Part shown: piece by piece, positions 45,701 to 59,002 of the stretch
Layout of the letters: every line of letters begins with the position of its first letter
Numbering within the stretch: the stretch's first letter is position 1
Source: Paguma larvata
Taxonomy: Eukaryota > Chordata > Mammalia > Carnivora > Viverridae
Direction of reading: 5' to 3'
NCBI GenBank assembly: GCA_030068075.1
Contig: CM057829.1
Location: 90,851,889 to 90,915,888 of the forward strand
DNA: 64,000 nt
Made by a program: the position numbers and the translations under genes
Notes under the pieces: model-generated
Told to the model about the DNA's origin: nothing
Seen by the model: the letters and a program-made list of their open reading frames with translations, nothing else
Database searches by the model: none

Positions 45701-45951
45701 AAAATCATTTATAACTCAATATGCTCATAAATCAGATTTTGCTAAGTCTAGAAGACCTACTAGGTAAATCAAAGCAACACCTGTAAAATATATCTTTACG
45801 GATATTAATGTTCACATTGATATTAATATATTTTTAGGTTGAGATACATATAACATACATATACATTAAAATCTCATGGTTAATAAAGAAGTCAGTCACA
45901 TAAAAGAGCAACGATTAGAACTTCTATAGTTAGTTGGCATAATTATATATA

Positions 45952-46029
45952 TATTTTTTAATTTTAATGTTCGTTTTTGAGAGAGAGGTGGAGAGACTGC
46001 ACAACCACCTGAGCCACCTGAGCATCCCA
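45952..46029 (-). repeat. CAN-SINE with large internal deletion
   Basis: Only about 80 bp: a T-rich end with AATGTTCGTTTTTGAGAGAG and then directly the last part of the head (ACCTGAGCCACCTGAGCATCCC). The target duplication TTGGCATAATTAT is exact at 45934-45946 and 46030-46042. Confidence 0.9.
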
Positions 46030-46429
46030 TTGGCATAATTATTCTTAAAGTTCATTCTGCAAACAAATACATAAATATAGAAGGAGAGAGAGAGAGAGGA
46101 AGAAAGAGACAGAGAAAGAGAATGGACTATCAACATTTTTTTTTGTAATGAAATAAATAAATATCATCCAATCTCCAGGAGGAAGGGCATGGACTAGTGA
46201 GGTAAACTAAAATCTTGCAGGATCCCTATGCAAAATTAAAAATTCAGTATTGTCTTTTGGCACACAAACTATGTAATACAAAGCAACACTGGAGAACTAG
46301 GAGAAGTAAGAAATAGATCCCCGAGGAATTTAAATGCTTAAATTATTAGGGTCAGGATATTAAATTACCATATATATAAGCTTAAAGAAATAACTCATAG
46401 AATAAGAAAGATTGTCAAGGAAAGGAAAG

Positions 46430-46660
46430 TATAAAAAATGGATGCCAAATTGAAGAAAAAAAACACAATATATGAAATTAATAAAATCTACAACTCAATA
46501 AATGGGTTCACCAACAGATGAAACACCTCTAAAGAAAAGATTAAAAGTATCTACTGAAGAGGAAGATAAACAAAACTGAAGGTGTTATCAGGGTGAAGGT
46601 CAGAGACTCAAAAAAGCAGACGATATAAAATAGAGATTAAAGAGACATAGAGGATAGAGT
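46430..46660 (+). repeat. Old L1 ORF1-like fragment
   Basis: 'tctacaactcaataaatggg', 'cacctctaaagaaaagatta' and 'actgaagaggaagataaac' resemble the coiled-coil part of an old L1 ORF1. The match is weak. Confidence 0.4.
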
Positions 46661-46689
46661 GAGGGCTTAAAACAGGAGACAGTTGTACC

Positions 46690-47062
46690 GCCACAGTGCT
46701 GGAGATCAGAAGTCTGAAATCACTATGTGGACAGAGCCATGGTCCCTCCAAAGGCTCTACTGGAGAATCCTTTGCATCCGCCAGCTCCTAGTGTTTCCTG
46801 ACATTCCTTGGCATAAGGACACATAATTCAAGCCTCTACCTATCTGTGTTTACATGGCTTCTTTCCTCTTGTCTCTGAATTCTCTCCTCTTCATTTAAGG
46901 GCTCCAGTCATTAGATCTAGAGTCCACCCTAAATCCAGGATAATTTCTTTCAGGATCCTTAACTAGTTCACATCCTGCAAAAACCTATTTATAATTAAGG
47001 TCACATTCTGAGGTTCCAGGTGGACATGAATTTTGGGGGGAACACTATTTAATCCACTACAG
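46690..47062 (-). repeat. MLT1-type LTR (ERVL-MaLR)
   Basis: Plus-strand landmarks of an inverted MLT1: 'ggagatcagaagtctgaaat', 'ctccaaaggctctactggag', 'cattccttggcataaggaca', 'ttcaggatccttaactagtt', 'taaggtcacattctgaggtt' and the end 'aacactatttaatccactac'. Confidence 0.8.
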
Positions 47063-47114
47063 AACACAGCCAAAAAGCAAATGTAAGAAAAATAGAAATA
47101 TAAAATTAAATTTA

Positions 47115-47560
47115 TTCACTAAGTAAAATATTATATGTTGAGGAAAATGAATGTGCCAGGAACACATGGTTAATAACATGGGCAAATTTTACATACATGA
47201 TGTTGAGTGCAAGAAGCTGTTTCTATTGTGTATACAACATGATACCACTTATATAAATTCAAAACAACAAAACTAAAACTATGTGTTCCTGTCATATGTA
47301 AATATGATAAATCATATTTTAATAAATTAAGGCAAATGATAATTTTTAATGTAGTATAGTGTTTATGACTGAGCGTGGGAAGGAGGTTTATGGAGAATGA
47401 TTAGAGAAGAGTGTACAGATAATTTCAGCAGTATTGGTTATATTCCATTTTATAGATTGAGTGGTGGCCTCACAAGGATATGCATGTATGTATGTTATAT
47501 ATGTATCTTCAATGTGTATGTGTGTGTAAAACATTGTGTAACATATTTACTTTAAAAAAA
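47115..47560 (+). repeat. L1M-type 3' end
   Basis: 'gatgttgagtgcaagaagct', 'acatgataccacttatataa' and 'gtgtttatgactgagcgtgg' match the 3' end of an old L1M. Diverged; no frame. Confidence 0.6.
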
Positions 47561-47564
47561 AAAC

Positions 47565-49080
47565 TGAAAGAGAAACTTACAGATATGATAACAGATGCCC
47601 CAAATTTAAATGAGAAATAAGGCACTGAGTAGACTTAAGTATCTGAAATATAGGGAAGAAATGAGTGGGGCAAGAAAGTTGAATGTGAAATAAGCATGAA
47701 GAGAGAGCACATGGAAGCTTTTTCTTTTAAATTTATACTCATCTCTCACATATTTACATATGTGTATAATCATGGAAATAAATCGATCTGCCTTTTCCTA
47801 TTATAAATAGTAACATTAAAACAGATGATAGTTGTATTTTTAACTAATTTAAAAAGCAATAGAAAACATATTGTGCATATTTCATTCTAATATATTCACA
47901 TATATCTCTGATGATATTTTACATCATAGTTGAATTCTGATCAATTTGTTATACAGAATGTATGGAAATACCTATTCAACAAAATGCAAATGAGCCTAAA
48001 TTAGATTTACATTATGGTACTCCAACATGAAATTTTTGTATTAAAAAATAAAAGATGAACCATTAGTATGGCCAGCTCACATAAATTTCTTTGTTACCTC
48101 TCACCTGTGATAATCAGCTATATAATTTAATCATGGAAAATATTGTTCCATGGCATAGTTTAAATAAACAGTGGTCACCTAGACATATTATGTTAAGAAC
48201 AGATTTTTAAAGTTTACATAAGTGTCAGGAGCCATTTATCAAGCCATGTGCTGTTTTGACATATTTAAGAATATTATAAAATTATTAAAATTTATAACAA
48301 TAACAAAAATTTAGTGGTTCGAGATTTCTGTGATTTGTCAGATCTTTTGCTAAGACTTGATTTTAAAAGCACTTTTGAGTAAAGATTAAAAGCCAGAATT
48401 TTTGGTTTTTATCATGTACCCTTTTGAAAACCTTAATTTTTTCAGTTCTTATAACATCATTTGACTTTTAGAGAAGCTCAAAAAATATGTCAATACTCAA
48501 TTGCTTTTTTTTATTACTTTCTTGATTAATGATTATTTTTGAAGACTTGTCTCATCCAGAAATTTCAAAACTATAACTTCCCTTTGGTTTGCTTTCTGAA
48601 AAATTTTATCTTAGTCTTTTCTCTCCCACTCTATGTATCCATGCTTTAAAGTAGGAATATATGTCCCTCATGAATATTCTTTGAAGTACCTAAAGAACTC
48701 TGTCAGTGCAGTTTGCCTCACCTAGATCCTTTATTTTCTCATTACTTATTAAGAAGAATTTCTTACATTCAGTTTTATGAGTCTGCTCCAAAAAAGAAGG
48801 GCCAAATCTCACTGCATCCTTAGAGTCAATTACTAACTGAGGTATGCAGTACAAAAGTGAATGAAATCCCGATCTGTGAAGAATCCTTGCAGGTTTGAGC
48901 TTTATATACAAAAGTAAAAACTAAATTCAGAAGTTCACAAATCTCTATTTTTTCCCCAATCCTGGAGCAATTAAGATGATTTGTAACACTATTTACGTGA
49001 AGTTAAGACTGAACTTTTCACCTATATTACTTTTTACAGTTGTATAAGAAAGGATGATTATAGTATTGCATTACAGAGGC
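47565..49080. other. Unassigned AT-rich stretch
   Basis: No gene or repeat was recognised. The 73-codon minus frame at 48690-48911 has no family resemblance. Confidence 0.4.
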
Positions 49081-49096
49081 TTAAAAAGAGAATGCA

Positions 49097-49491
49097 GGGG
49101 TGCCTGGGTGGCTCAGTGGTTAAGCATCTGACTTTTTTTCCCTTTTTTAAATGTTTATTTCTGAGAGACGGGGGGTGGGGAAGAGCAGAGAAAGAGAGAG
49201 GGAGACACAGAATCTGAATCTGACTCTAGGCTCAAAGGTGTTAGCACAGAGCCTGATGTGGGGCTCAAACCCATGAACAGGGCGACCATGACCTGAGCCA
49301 AAGTTGGACACAATTGACTGAGCCACCCAGGTGCCCCACGTGTCTGACTTTTGAATGATTTCTGAAATCAAGTTCCACCTCCAGCTCTGCACTGACAGTG
49401 AGGAGCCTGAGTGGGATTTTTTTCTTTCTGCCTCTCACAGACAGGAGCGCTCTCTCTCAAAATAAATAAATATTAAAAAAAAATTAAAAAA
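49097..49491 (+). repeat. CAN-SINE (outer copy), interrupted by a second SINE
   Basis: The head GGGGTGCCTGGGTGGCTCAG is at 49098-49135. The copy resumes at about 49350 with the body ('ccagctctgcactgacagtg') and the tail. The outer target duplication is AGAGAATGCA before it and AGATAATGCA after it (near 49495-49504). Confidence 0.9.
49138..49337 (-). repeat. CAN-SINE (inner copy)
   Basis: A full minus-strand copy inside the outer SINE. The inner target duplication ATCTGACTTTT / GTCTGACTTTT is made of outer-SINE head sequence. Confidence 0.93.
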
Positions 49492-49509
49492 TAAAGATAA
49501 TGCAATAAG

Positions 49510-51945
49510 ACACTAGAAAATATTTTTCCACCAAGATAAAAAGGTATGTCAATCTCATTTACCTGATTTTTTTAAACCAAGAAGTGTTTTGTATCTATGA
49601 ACCAGGTCCCTAGAAAATGAACTAAAATTGTGACCTGAACAAGCCTGCTACTTCTGAGTTCCTGGAATGGTTCATATTGATTTGCTAACAGAAATTCTGC
49701 CTTCTGTTCATATTTACATATTTTTTCTTGGTGTTGTTCCTAAATAAAGCTATTATCACTCTTCCCTGAAAGGCGTGAAAGTTCTAATCCTGGCCTGAGT
49801 AAAAAGGACACTGGACAAGCTCTCAGAAAGCTCCCTGTAACCGTAATTATGTCTGATATTTTTCTCTCACGTAATTCTTCAAACAGACCAAAGATGGTTC
49901 GTAGTATGGTGTGAAGAGGAAATTAGATGATATATGTTAACTAAAATAAAATTCATTATATGTTACAACTATGTAAGTTATTTGGATATTAAGAGGCAAT
50001 CTTTCCTCAAAACATACCTGTTTCTGATTTTCAGTGTTGCAAAATTGTTCATGTTCCATGAACTAGCCATTGTTTTCTTCCCACTCAGAATTTCCAAGTT
50101 AATGAAGGATGGTAGCCTGACTGCTTCAAATGTATGTTTTCCTTATACAGCAACATTTTTTCTTTATTTGGTTTCTCTTGATAAGGCAGAAAGCACCATG
50201 CCCTGTTAACCTGAGTCTCTCTGTATCCTTCAAAAATTATTCTGTAAATGATTCCCTTTTAGGAGAAGTTAATCATAAAAATAAAAGCCTTACCAATAAT
50301 TGCCTACCATCTTGTTTTCATAATGTACTTAAATATTTATACTTCTACTCCTACATTAAACTAATCAAATGAGAAATACTGCTAAAGGAATTGCCTTATA
50401 AATAAAGGCGGCCTAGAAAGATGATAATCTACTTTTCTATGCCTCTGTAATTTTCTAACCAAATAGGTTTTCATTGTGTTGCAAAATACTAGCAGATTAC
50501 CACTGACATGAAAAATGTGTCAGCACATATAAATGCAGGCTGATACTAATGACTATTATTCATTATATTATTGACTCCAAAGAGATTCTGTTTACAGAAA
50601 GCAATGTTTGAACCAAGGATAAATATTATGTTTCGAAAATATAAAACCTTTTTTCACTCCTTCATTAATTCTTGTTTTATTACTTAAAAAACTAATTCTA
50701 TTTAGAAAGTTATTATTGGCTTGAATTTGCATAGGTACTAATAGACAAGTTTGAAACATTTGTTAATTTAGGTACATATTTCTCAAATATGATTTTATGA
50801 ATCAAGGTTATTATACAAATATCATTTAGAATCACAGGTTAGGTTAGGAAATCGTTCAGGATCTTACTCAGATAAAAAAGTCAGAAAAGACTAAATCTTT
50901 ATGAAAAGCATGTTTAATGACACTGAGTAATGAAAAATATTTCAAATAACTTCAGTTTCTTTCTTCTTCATAGGGGTCTTGTTTTTTATTGGCTTCATTA
51001 TAAATATTAATATGCATTATATATTATGTGACACACACATATCATTCACATATAGACAATATTTAACTGTAATATTAGATGCTTCCCAAATCTGCCAATG
51101 CTCTTAATCTATCAGGTGTAAACATATTCAAAAGTTGTACATGATAGTATCTTACAGCAAACTACTTACTTTAGTCTTCCTTCAAATTACTTCAAACAAA
51201 TGCTGCAGGATGTTTTCAGATTATTACATAATAAAAACAAAAAAATGCATTTAACACTTAAGAAAGAAAATTGCTAGACATTATGTAAGTAGAAATCTAT
51301 AGAAAACATAGACAGTAACTCATTGCTTGTGTTCACTTAATTTTAAAGTATCTCATGCATATTTCTTACTGGGAAAGGATAGCGGCTTTCTTAGAACATG
51401 ATAGGTGTACTCAGCCCTTGGTCAGCATATATCATGAGCACAGTACATAAAAATATTTATGCTACACAAACAAGAGATTTATTCTTACATTTAGTAAAAA
51501 TCGTCATCTTGAAATGAAAATATGTCTGAATGTAATTATCAGTTTACCTAGAAAAAATATTTTTTTGATCAATGGAATTATAGAATTATATATTAGAAAA
51601 GATAGATGACTTAATCTGCATGTATGAGTTTTCTGTTAGCAAATATTCACAACAATATTTCCATAGTACAGATTTTCTTATGAATGTTTTTTTTTTTATT
51701 CCTAGTTAACCTAGTTTCTCCATACATCTAGGGATATTTTTCCAAAATAACTTAGATTTTCACCTTAATAAAAACAACCAAAATATTGCTATTTTCCTGC
51801 TATAACAATATTTGAACTTTTTGAAGGCATAGCATACATGTAACCTATTATAAGGAAGATCATTAAATATATTTAAACATGTCTGTAATATGTCTAATGT
51901 GTGCTCATTGGAAACACTGTATCTTGAAAATATCTAGAAGAAATT
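49510..51945. other. Unassigned non-coding stretch (2.4 kb)
   Basis: No gene or recognisable repeat. Overlapping plus frames at 49934-50209 and 50130-50372 are in AT-rich DNA without known domains. Confidence 0.4.
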
Positions 51946-51951
51946 CTTCAA

Positions 51952-52112
51952 AAAAATTTTTTAGTATAGTTGACACACACTGTTACATTGTTATAGGTGT
52001 ATGATGACACAGTAATTCCACCAGTTTATACCTTATGCTATGCTCACAACACATGTAGCTACCATCTGTCACCATACAAGGCTATCACAACATCATTGAC
52101 TAAAAAGAAATG
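51952..52112 (-). repeat. Carnivore L1 3' UTR fragment
   Basis: Plus-strand text 'agtatagttgacacacactg', 'tataggtgtatgatgacaca' and 'gtagctaccatctgtcacca' is the inverted 3' UTR of an older carnivore L1. Confidence 0.75.
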
Positions 52113-52119
52113 TGTGACT

Positions 52120-52595
52120 ATTTTATTGCAACAGGAATGCATCTATTTGATATAAAGTAGCAGGAAGATCTCCAAAGGTATACATATATTTCTCTGACTT
52201 CTCAAGATATTTTATTTTTTTCATAAAGTTATGTAGGAGGTAACTTTAAGCCATCGCTGGCTCCACTACAGCATCATAGTCTTAACCTGAGGTAAACATG
52301 GCCTCCACCAACAATTTTTATTTTAATAGACATCTGAGAGGTGTAGGGACCTGAAGTCTTTTTGGTACTCTCGTCCACTTGTTTTCCTTTTAGTCTCAAG
52401 TTCCTCTCATAAACCCTGTCAGTAACTCTGAGAAGCTGAGAATTCTAAGATTATGAGGCAGATTGTGATAGAATAGATATTCCTTTTTATTAAAGAATCC
52501 TTTAGGATATTCATTATATGTTATCAAGAGTTGTTTCTATTTTAATAGAATTTCTATAAGAAAAAGTTTTTCAGTTAATCATACAATATACACTT
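52120..52595. other. Unassigned non-coding stretch
   Basis: No gene or repeat was recognised. Confidence 0.4.
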
Positions 52596-52610
52596 TGTGC
52601 CTTAGTTTTA

Positions 52611-52832
52611 TTTATTTTTAATTGTTTTTTTAATGTTTATTTTTGAGAGGGAGAAGCAGATGACAAGCAGAGGAAGGGCAGAGAGAGAGATGGAGATACA
52701 GAATCTCAAGCAGGCTCCAGGCTCTGGACTGTCAGCAAAGAGCCCGACTCGGGGCTCAAATTCAACAAAGTGCGAGATTATGACTTGAGCCAAAATTGGA
52801 CACTTAAACTGACTGAGCCACCCAGGCACCCC
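52611..52832 (-). repeat. CAN-SINE
   Basis: A complete minus-strand copy with a T-rich left end and the head at right. Imperfect target duplication TGTGCCTTAGTTTTA (52596-52610) / TGTGCATTATTTTTA (from about 52834). Confidence 0.94.
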
Positions 52833-52849
52833 TGTGCATTATTTTTAAA

Positions 52850-54150
52850 CAAATAGTCTTCATACCTAATCTTATAATTTGGACTAATCAATTAAAAAGA
52901 ACATTTTTTTCTGTATATTGGTTATATACCCACTTATAATATCCAACTTTATTTACCAGTATTATAAAAACATTATTTTTTACCTGTATAGTAAAAAGTC
53001 ATTACAGAAAAGATAATATCCAGCATACATAATTTGAATGAACTTTTGCCTAATCACAAAAGCTACTCCTTTACTGAAATTTTTATGTAGTAAAAGTATA
53101 TAATTTTTCAAAATTTAAAGAATATCTCTATCATTTTTTCTACATGAAATTGATTTTCTTATGTAAACTATTGTTTTGATCCCCTTGTCTATTTTAGACT
53201 CTAAAATGGTACTGAGGGCTTTCAATACATTTTGGGAGAAAAATCATTCAATTCTGAAGTTTCTATCATTGTTTAAGCAGCACTAAAGTAGAAAGTAGTA
53301 CTGTCATTAAGATATAATGAAGCAACAGTATTTTCTAAATTGTGGGGACATGGTAAATATAAGGAATAAAGCATTATAATCATCTTATCATGACAATAGT
53401 TTACTATGAATTTATGTTCATCTTACCAACAACTTCCAAAAATACATACAAAAAGAATCAATTTAGTCACTATACACTGAATGTCAAGAGATCATTACTG
53501 ATATATATTCAGATAAACTCCTATATTAGCATGAAATCCATGTTAGTTGTGAGAATAACATTCACATTTAAAAAAAATGAAGCAAGAAAGATCCTAGCCA
53601 TATGCCATTAAATTGGACAAGCTAGGGTTTTCATATCTAATATAATTTATATGGTTGAAAAGCTGCATATGGTCACTGTCATTCAGAATAAAGTAAAATT
53701 TGCATATTTGATTTCAGATAAACACTCTGTGTATTTTATATCCAAAATGATTTCAGTAGAAACTTAAGTAGTTGTGCTTTGTGCACTTACTGGGTTTCTG
53801 TTAATAAAAGTTGAAGTGACTCTTCAGAGAAATCACTCTCTTGCTTTATTTTACTTAAACTTCATAAAATTTGTATTATTCAGTAGGAAATGGATCACAT
53901 TTTCTAAAGATGAGTGAATAAAATAGGACGAAAGTGATAAGGGAAACAATAATTTTGCCATTAGTTCTGATTAATCAAGATATTTTTAAGTTATTCAGAG
54001 CATGAAATCATTCATTTATGGTAATTGATTTAAAAAGATCAATATGAAATTTATAAACCATTTGGAAATTTTTCACGATCATTGTTCAAAATTAAAATAT
54101 AACTGTGACTTCCTAATTATGTGAGCAGGAATTACACTAAGTATGAGTCT
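52850..54150. other. Unassigned AT-rich stretch
   Basis: No gene or repeat was recognised. Confidence 0.4.
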
Positions 54151-54151
54151 T

Positions 54152-54512
54152 TTTGTTACTCTTATAGATTGAATTTGTCCCTCTCAAAATTCATATGTTG
54201 AAGTTTCACGCCCCAGTTTGGTAATAGGGCCTTGAAACAAGTGATTAAGGTTAAGTAAATTATAATGCAATATGACTGTTGTCCTTCTAAGAAGAGAAAA
54301 AGACAGCAAGAGTGTGTATGCTCAGTGCAAAGACCACATGAGGACAGAGGAAGTAGCCATCTGCAAGTCAAGGACACAGGCCTCAGGAAAAACCAACCCT
54401 GCCAACACCTTGATCTTGGATTCCCAACCTCTCGAGCTGTGAGATGTGGCTACTGTTGAAGCCACATACTTTCTGGTATTTCATCATGGCAGCCCTACCT
54501 GACAAATATAGT
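54152..54512 (+). repeat. MLT1-type LTR (ERVL-MaLR)
   Basis: Clear order of MLT1 landmarks: 'tagattgaatttgtccctct', 'caaaattcatatgttgaagt', 'gttgtccttctaagaagaga', 'ccacatgaggacagaggaag', 'gccaacaccttgatcttgga' and 'tttcatcatggcagccctac'. The best-preserved LTR of this class in the window. Confidence 0.88.
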
Positions 54513-54639
54513 AATTTCAAAGAGTACTCTCTGTGATTATAGAAATTAAAGATTGGCATTGAAATTGTGTGTTAGTTTACATCAACTATAGTCATCCATT
54601 GGTACAATAAGCTAGCTCATAAATCAACTCCATACTTAA

Positions 54640-54842
54640 ATGTTTATTCATTTTATATTTGAGAGAGAGAGAGAGCATGACCTGGGGAGGGGCAGAGAGA
54701 AAGGGAAAGAGAGAGCCCCAAGCAGGCTCTGTACTGTCAGCCCAGAGCCCAATGAGGGGCTCATACTCACAAACCATGAGAACATAACCTGAGCCAAAAT
54801 CAAGAGTCTGACATTTAACTGACTGAGCCACACAGGCACTCC
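54640..54842 (-). repeat. CAN-SINE
   Basis: A minus-strand copy with GAGAGAGAGAGAG near the tail side. Target duplication AACTCCATACTTAA (54626-54639) / AACCCCATATTTAA (54843-54856), two mismatches. Confidence 0.94.
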
Positions 54843-54859
54843 AACCCCATATTTAAGCA

Positions 54860-56655
54860 GAGGTGGATGACCGCTGTTAATAGTTCTCAAGAATAGATTT
54901 TTATACAGTTAGGGACACAAATAACTTGACCTCTAATGTTCTCTTTAACTTTCAAAAATCTGAAATAATCTTCAGGGTTATCACATAAGTTAAATTTGTT
55001 TTACTATCTTCTACATTCAAACATTAAATCATAGTCATAAAATAAAGATACTTAGATAAGAATAGAACACAATTTCTTATCAAGGGTTAGAGTGTGGGAG
55101 AGACTAATGACAAACTATAAACCAAGTTGAAGGAGTGAATTACAAATGTCTTCAGATTGAGGAACTACGGTAACACAGAGGAAAGGTGGATTAAATTTGT
55201 AGTTCAGAGATTTCCTCAAGTTGGGGTCCTTGAACAGGATCTGAGGAAATTTTTAACTTTCTGATATATATTACCATTTTTTGTGGGTAGTGTAGATGTG
55301 AAAACATTTTAGATTAAGTAATAAAAACCCAATTCAAATTAGCTACTGCAGAAAGGGTATTTATTTTAGGAACACTGAAGCTATTTACCTCATAGAAGGA
55401 GAGATTGAACACTCAATCCATGGACGGGCAAGCATGCAGCAAAACCCAGGCACCACTACAGCCAGTATACAAGTGCTTCCACAATTCTCTTTCCATCATT
55501 CATTGCTTTGCATGTCAGTTTATTTTCATTAATTGCAGAATGTTTCCCAGAAAATGAAGGAAAACTAACAGTTCAAGAGATTTTTTTTTATCTTAAATAA
55601 TAATAAGAGACATTCTTTCTTGCTCTCTTTAGAACCAACTTCAAAAATTCCAGGGAAGGCTTTGAATACTGAAGCCTGTGATATTGAATTAAGATTTTGA
55701 TTAATCTATTTTAAAATAACTACCTGGAAAGAATAATGGGAAGGACAGAGACTGTATATACAACAACCTCTAGTGTAGATTCAAGAAAAGAGCTTTCAAC
55801 TAATTTTAATTAATTCTAGCAAGAGAAAAACAGGAATATCAGGATAAAAACCATTTTAGGCTGACAAATAACATGAAACTAAAAGTAAATTCTATATGTG
55901 CTATGTGATAAAGACAAGACATAAAATAAAGCAAAGCAGGACCATGAAAAAAACACATCATTATCTAATTTGTGCTTTATATCATATTATTATCAGTGTT
56001 TAGCATCAGTATGGTTTTCGTTATTGATTTCAAAGTTTATATTCCAAGTAGCCTTGAGGATTCCAAGAGGGTCATTTCTAGTGTATAGTAGGAATGGAGT
56101 TGGAGCAAGAGGTCAGAGGAAAAGACTGCATGCTAATAAGCAGATAAATTTATATATTTCTTTATGCATTTTGTTTATATGTCTCTCTCAGATACAGATT
56201 CAAGGGAAACTTAAGAATTTGACAAAGGAGTCATGGAAATAGTGTAAGAAACATATAATCAAATTTTAATTATGGAATTATCTTCTGCCTCATGAGAGAA
56301 GGCAGGGAATGATGGGACTTGAAGTAGTAATCCATTATGGAGATAAATACGATATTCCAAAATAATGAATAAAGTCGTACATAAATGCAATGACAGTGAT
56401 GATCATAAGGCGGGAACAGATTCAACACTTATTAAGCAAAAAAATATGTTCTTGTGAACTGTAAGATAGGAGGAAATAGGGAACGACTTGGGACTGTGGA
56501 TGGAAGATGGAATATGGAATAAACTGCAAATTTTGGGCTTCACTGATTATATAAATAACGGGGAAAAGAGTAGGTGATAAAAGTAATTTGTCTTACAATA
56601 CAAAATATATCCTTTAGGTGGTGAGAAATTCTAATCTGAAACTTATAAAAAATGT
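54860..56655. other. Unassigned non-coding stretch (1.8 kb)
   Basis: No gene or repeat was recognised. The 90-codon plus frame at 55970-56242 shows no known domain. Confidence 0.4.
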
Positions 56656-56660
56656 GAAAG

Positions 56661-56755
56661 ATTAGGCACCTGGCTGACTCAATTGGAAGAGCATGTGACA
56701 ATTGATTTCGGAGTCATGAGTTTGATCCTGGAGTTTCAGTAGGGTGGAGAGATTA

Positions 56756-56794
<39 letters not shown>

Positions 56795-56840
56795 CCTTTT
56801 TAAAAACTTGAAACCAAAAAGAAAAAAAAGAAAAAAAAAC
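56661..56840 (+). repeat. CAN-SINE, short subtype, with long A tail
   Basis: A tRNA-like head (from GGCACCTGGCTGACTCAATT) ends 'gagagattacttaaaaa', the short subtype without a CT-rich region. The tail is 31 uninterrupted A (56759-56789) and then A-rich. Target duplication TGTGAAAG at 56653-56660 and 56841-56848. Confidence 0.85.
56759..56789. repeat. (A)31 homopolymer
   Basis: An uninterrupted A-run that forms the SINE tail. Its length in any assembly is unreliable. Confidence 0.95.
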
Positions 56841-56849
56841 TGTGAAAGC

Positions 56850-57770
56850 TTAAGATTCTTTAAGGAAAGTTTGAAGACCATAGAATGAGAAAGACTGTTT
56901 AAAAGCAAGGTTTGATGATAGAAAAACCGCTAAGGATGAAACCCTGAGACTGGGTTTTCTAAACCCATTTTAGAAAAATGGCAAGGGGAGGAAAACCATT
57001 AAGGAATTGAGAACGAGTGTCCAATGATGGTAGGTAATGATCCAAAAGTAAACTATGAACTGGAAACCAAAAATGTGGGAGCCCAAAGAGAAAGAATCAG
57101 ATATTGGAAAAAGCATGAATAAATTGAGGTTTGAAAATTGTTGATTAGTTTTGTTAAATAGCTTAAAGGTTCATTTCGGAAATCATGGTGAAAGCTAGAT
57201 TTCAGTTGTCTAAGAAGTAAAAGGAAAGCCATAAAGGATGAAAATTAATATAACTCTCAAATAATGAACAAACACACAATAATGAATGCACAAATAAAAG
57301 ACATAATAGAGACAAGACTCTATTCTTTAAACATTCAATTGATCTTCCAAATCAAGTAAATATTTAAGATAGTTTTATGGGTCATCATAAAAATGAATGG
57401 AATTTACCAAATATTTGTGTCAATAAGGATGAGCTTAAGTAGACTGCAACACTAAAATTGCCACCAATCTCTAGAGCTTAAAAAACATAAGTAGAGGCAG
57501 ATTTGATCTTTTCTTCTCCTGGACCGGGGGTCCCAATGATCAATACAAGTACTACTCATGAATGTAGATTACAGCAAACTGAAGAAAGAAGGCCCAGACT
57601 TCTAAATGAAATGTTTCACTGTAAAGCTGCTTAGAATGAATATCTTCCATAAGTTGTCCACACAATTTTCCACTTATCTGGGAAATATTTCCCCTCTGAA
57701 TGAACAAAATCATGTTGGTGTATTATGTTGGGATTTACACTGACTGATAGATATCTGAAACTTGAAAAAA
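56850..57770. other. Unassigned non-coding stretch
   Basis: No gene or repeat was recognised up to the L1 that begins near 57775. Confidence 0.4.
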
Positions 57771-57774
57771 AATT

Positions 57775-59002
57775 AGGTGGAAAGCTGGAAGGATCACAGT
57801 TCTGGACTTCAGGGTATATTACAAAGCTGTAGCAATTAAAACAGTATGGTACTGACACAAAAATAGACACATGGATCAATAGAACAGAATAGAATACCCA
57901 GAAAGGAACCTACAACTGTATGGTCAATTAGTCTTTAACAAAGCAGGAAAGAATATCCAATGAGAAAAAGAGTCGTTTCAATAAATGGCGTTGAGAAAAC
58001 TGGACAGCAACATGTAAAAGAATCAAACTAGACTACTTTCTTACACTATGCACAGAAATAAACTTAAAATGGATTAAAGTCCTAAATGTGAAGCCTAAAG
58101 CCATAAAAATCCTAGAAGAGAACACTGGCAGCAACTTTTTTGACATCAACCATGGCAATTTTTTTCTATATAGATCTCCTGATGAAAGGGAAACAAAAGC
58201 AAAAGTAAACTATTAGGACTACATCAAAATAAAATGATTCAGCACAGCAAAAGAAACAATAAAAAAAACTAAAAGGCAACCCAGAGAATGGGGGGGATAT
58301 TTTCAAACAATATTTCCGATAAAGGGTTAGTATCCAAAATATATAAAGAACTTATAAAACTCAGTGCTCAAAAACCAAATAATCTAATTAAAAATGATCA
58401 GAAGACATGAACACACATTTATCCAAAGAAGACATCCAGAGGGACACACAGTCACTTACCATTAAGGAAATGTAAATCAAAATTACAATGAAATATTACC
58501 TCACAACCGTCAGAATGGCTAAAATCAACCATACAAGAAATAATAAGTGTTGGCAAGGACATGGAGACAGAATACTCATGCACTGTTGGTGAGAATACAA
58601 ACTGGTGCAGCTACTGTGAAAAACAGTATAGAGGGTATAGAGGGTCCTCAAAAAGTTAAAAAGAGAACTACCTTATGATACACCAATCACACTACTGGAT
58701 ATTTATCCAGAGAATACAAAAACACTAATTCAAAGGGATATTCACTCTTGTGTTTACTGCAGCATTATTTATAATAGTCAAGGTATGGAAGCAGCCCAAG
58801 TGTCCATCAGTCGATGAATGGATAAAGAAGAAATGGTATATATATATTCATATATATAATGAATATTATTCATCCATAAAGTAAATGAAAGGTTAATCAG
58901 TCATAAAAAAAATAAAATCTTATCACTTATAATGACATGGATGGAGCTAGAATGTATAATGCTAAGTGAAATAAGTCATTCAGAGAAATTCAAATATCAT
59001 AT
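57775..59002 (+). pseudogene. L1 ORF2 C-terminal part and start of 3' UTR (interrupted element)
   Basis: 5'-truncated L1. 'tctggacttcagggtatatt', 'gtatggtcaattagtcttta', 'ctcatgcactgttggtgaga', 'tgtccatcagtcgatgaatg' and 'gacatggatggagctagaat' give the ORF2 end in order. The frame is broken by many stops. The 3' UTR stops at 59002 because an ERV LTR was inserted; it resumes at 59818-59884, and the last part appears at 63442-63680 after a second L1 insertion. The three parts fit end to end as one 3' UTR. Confidence 0.88.
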
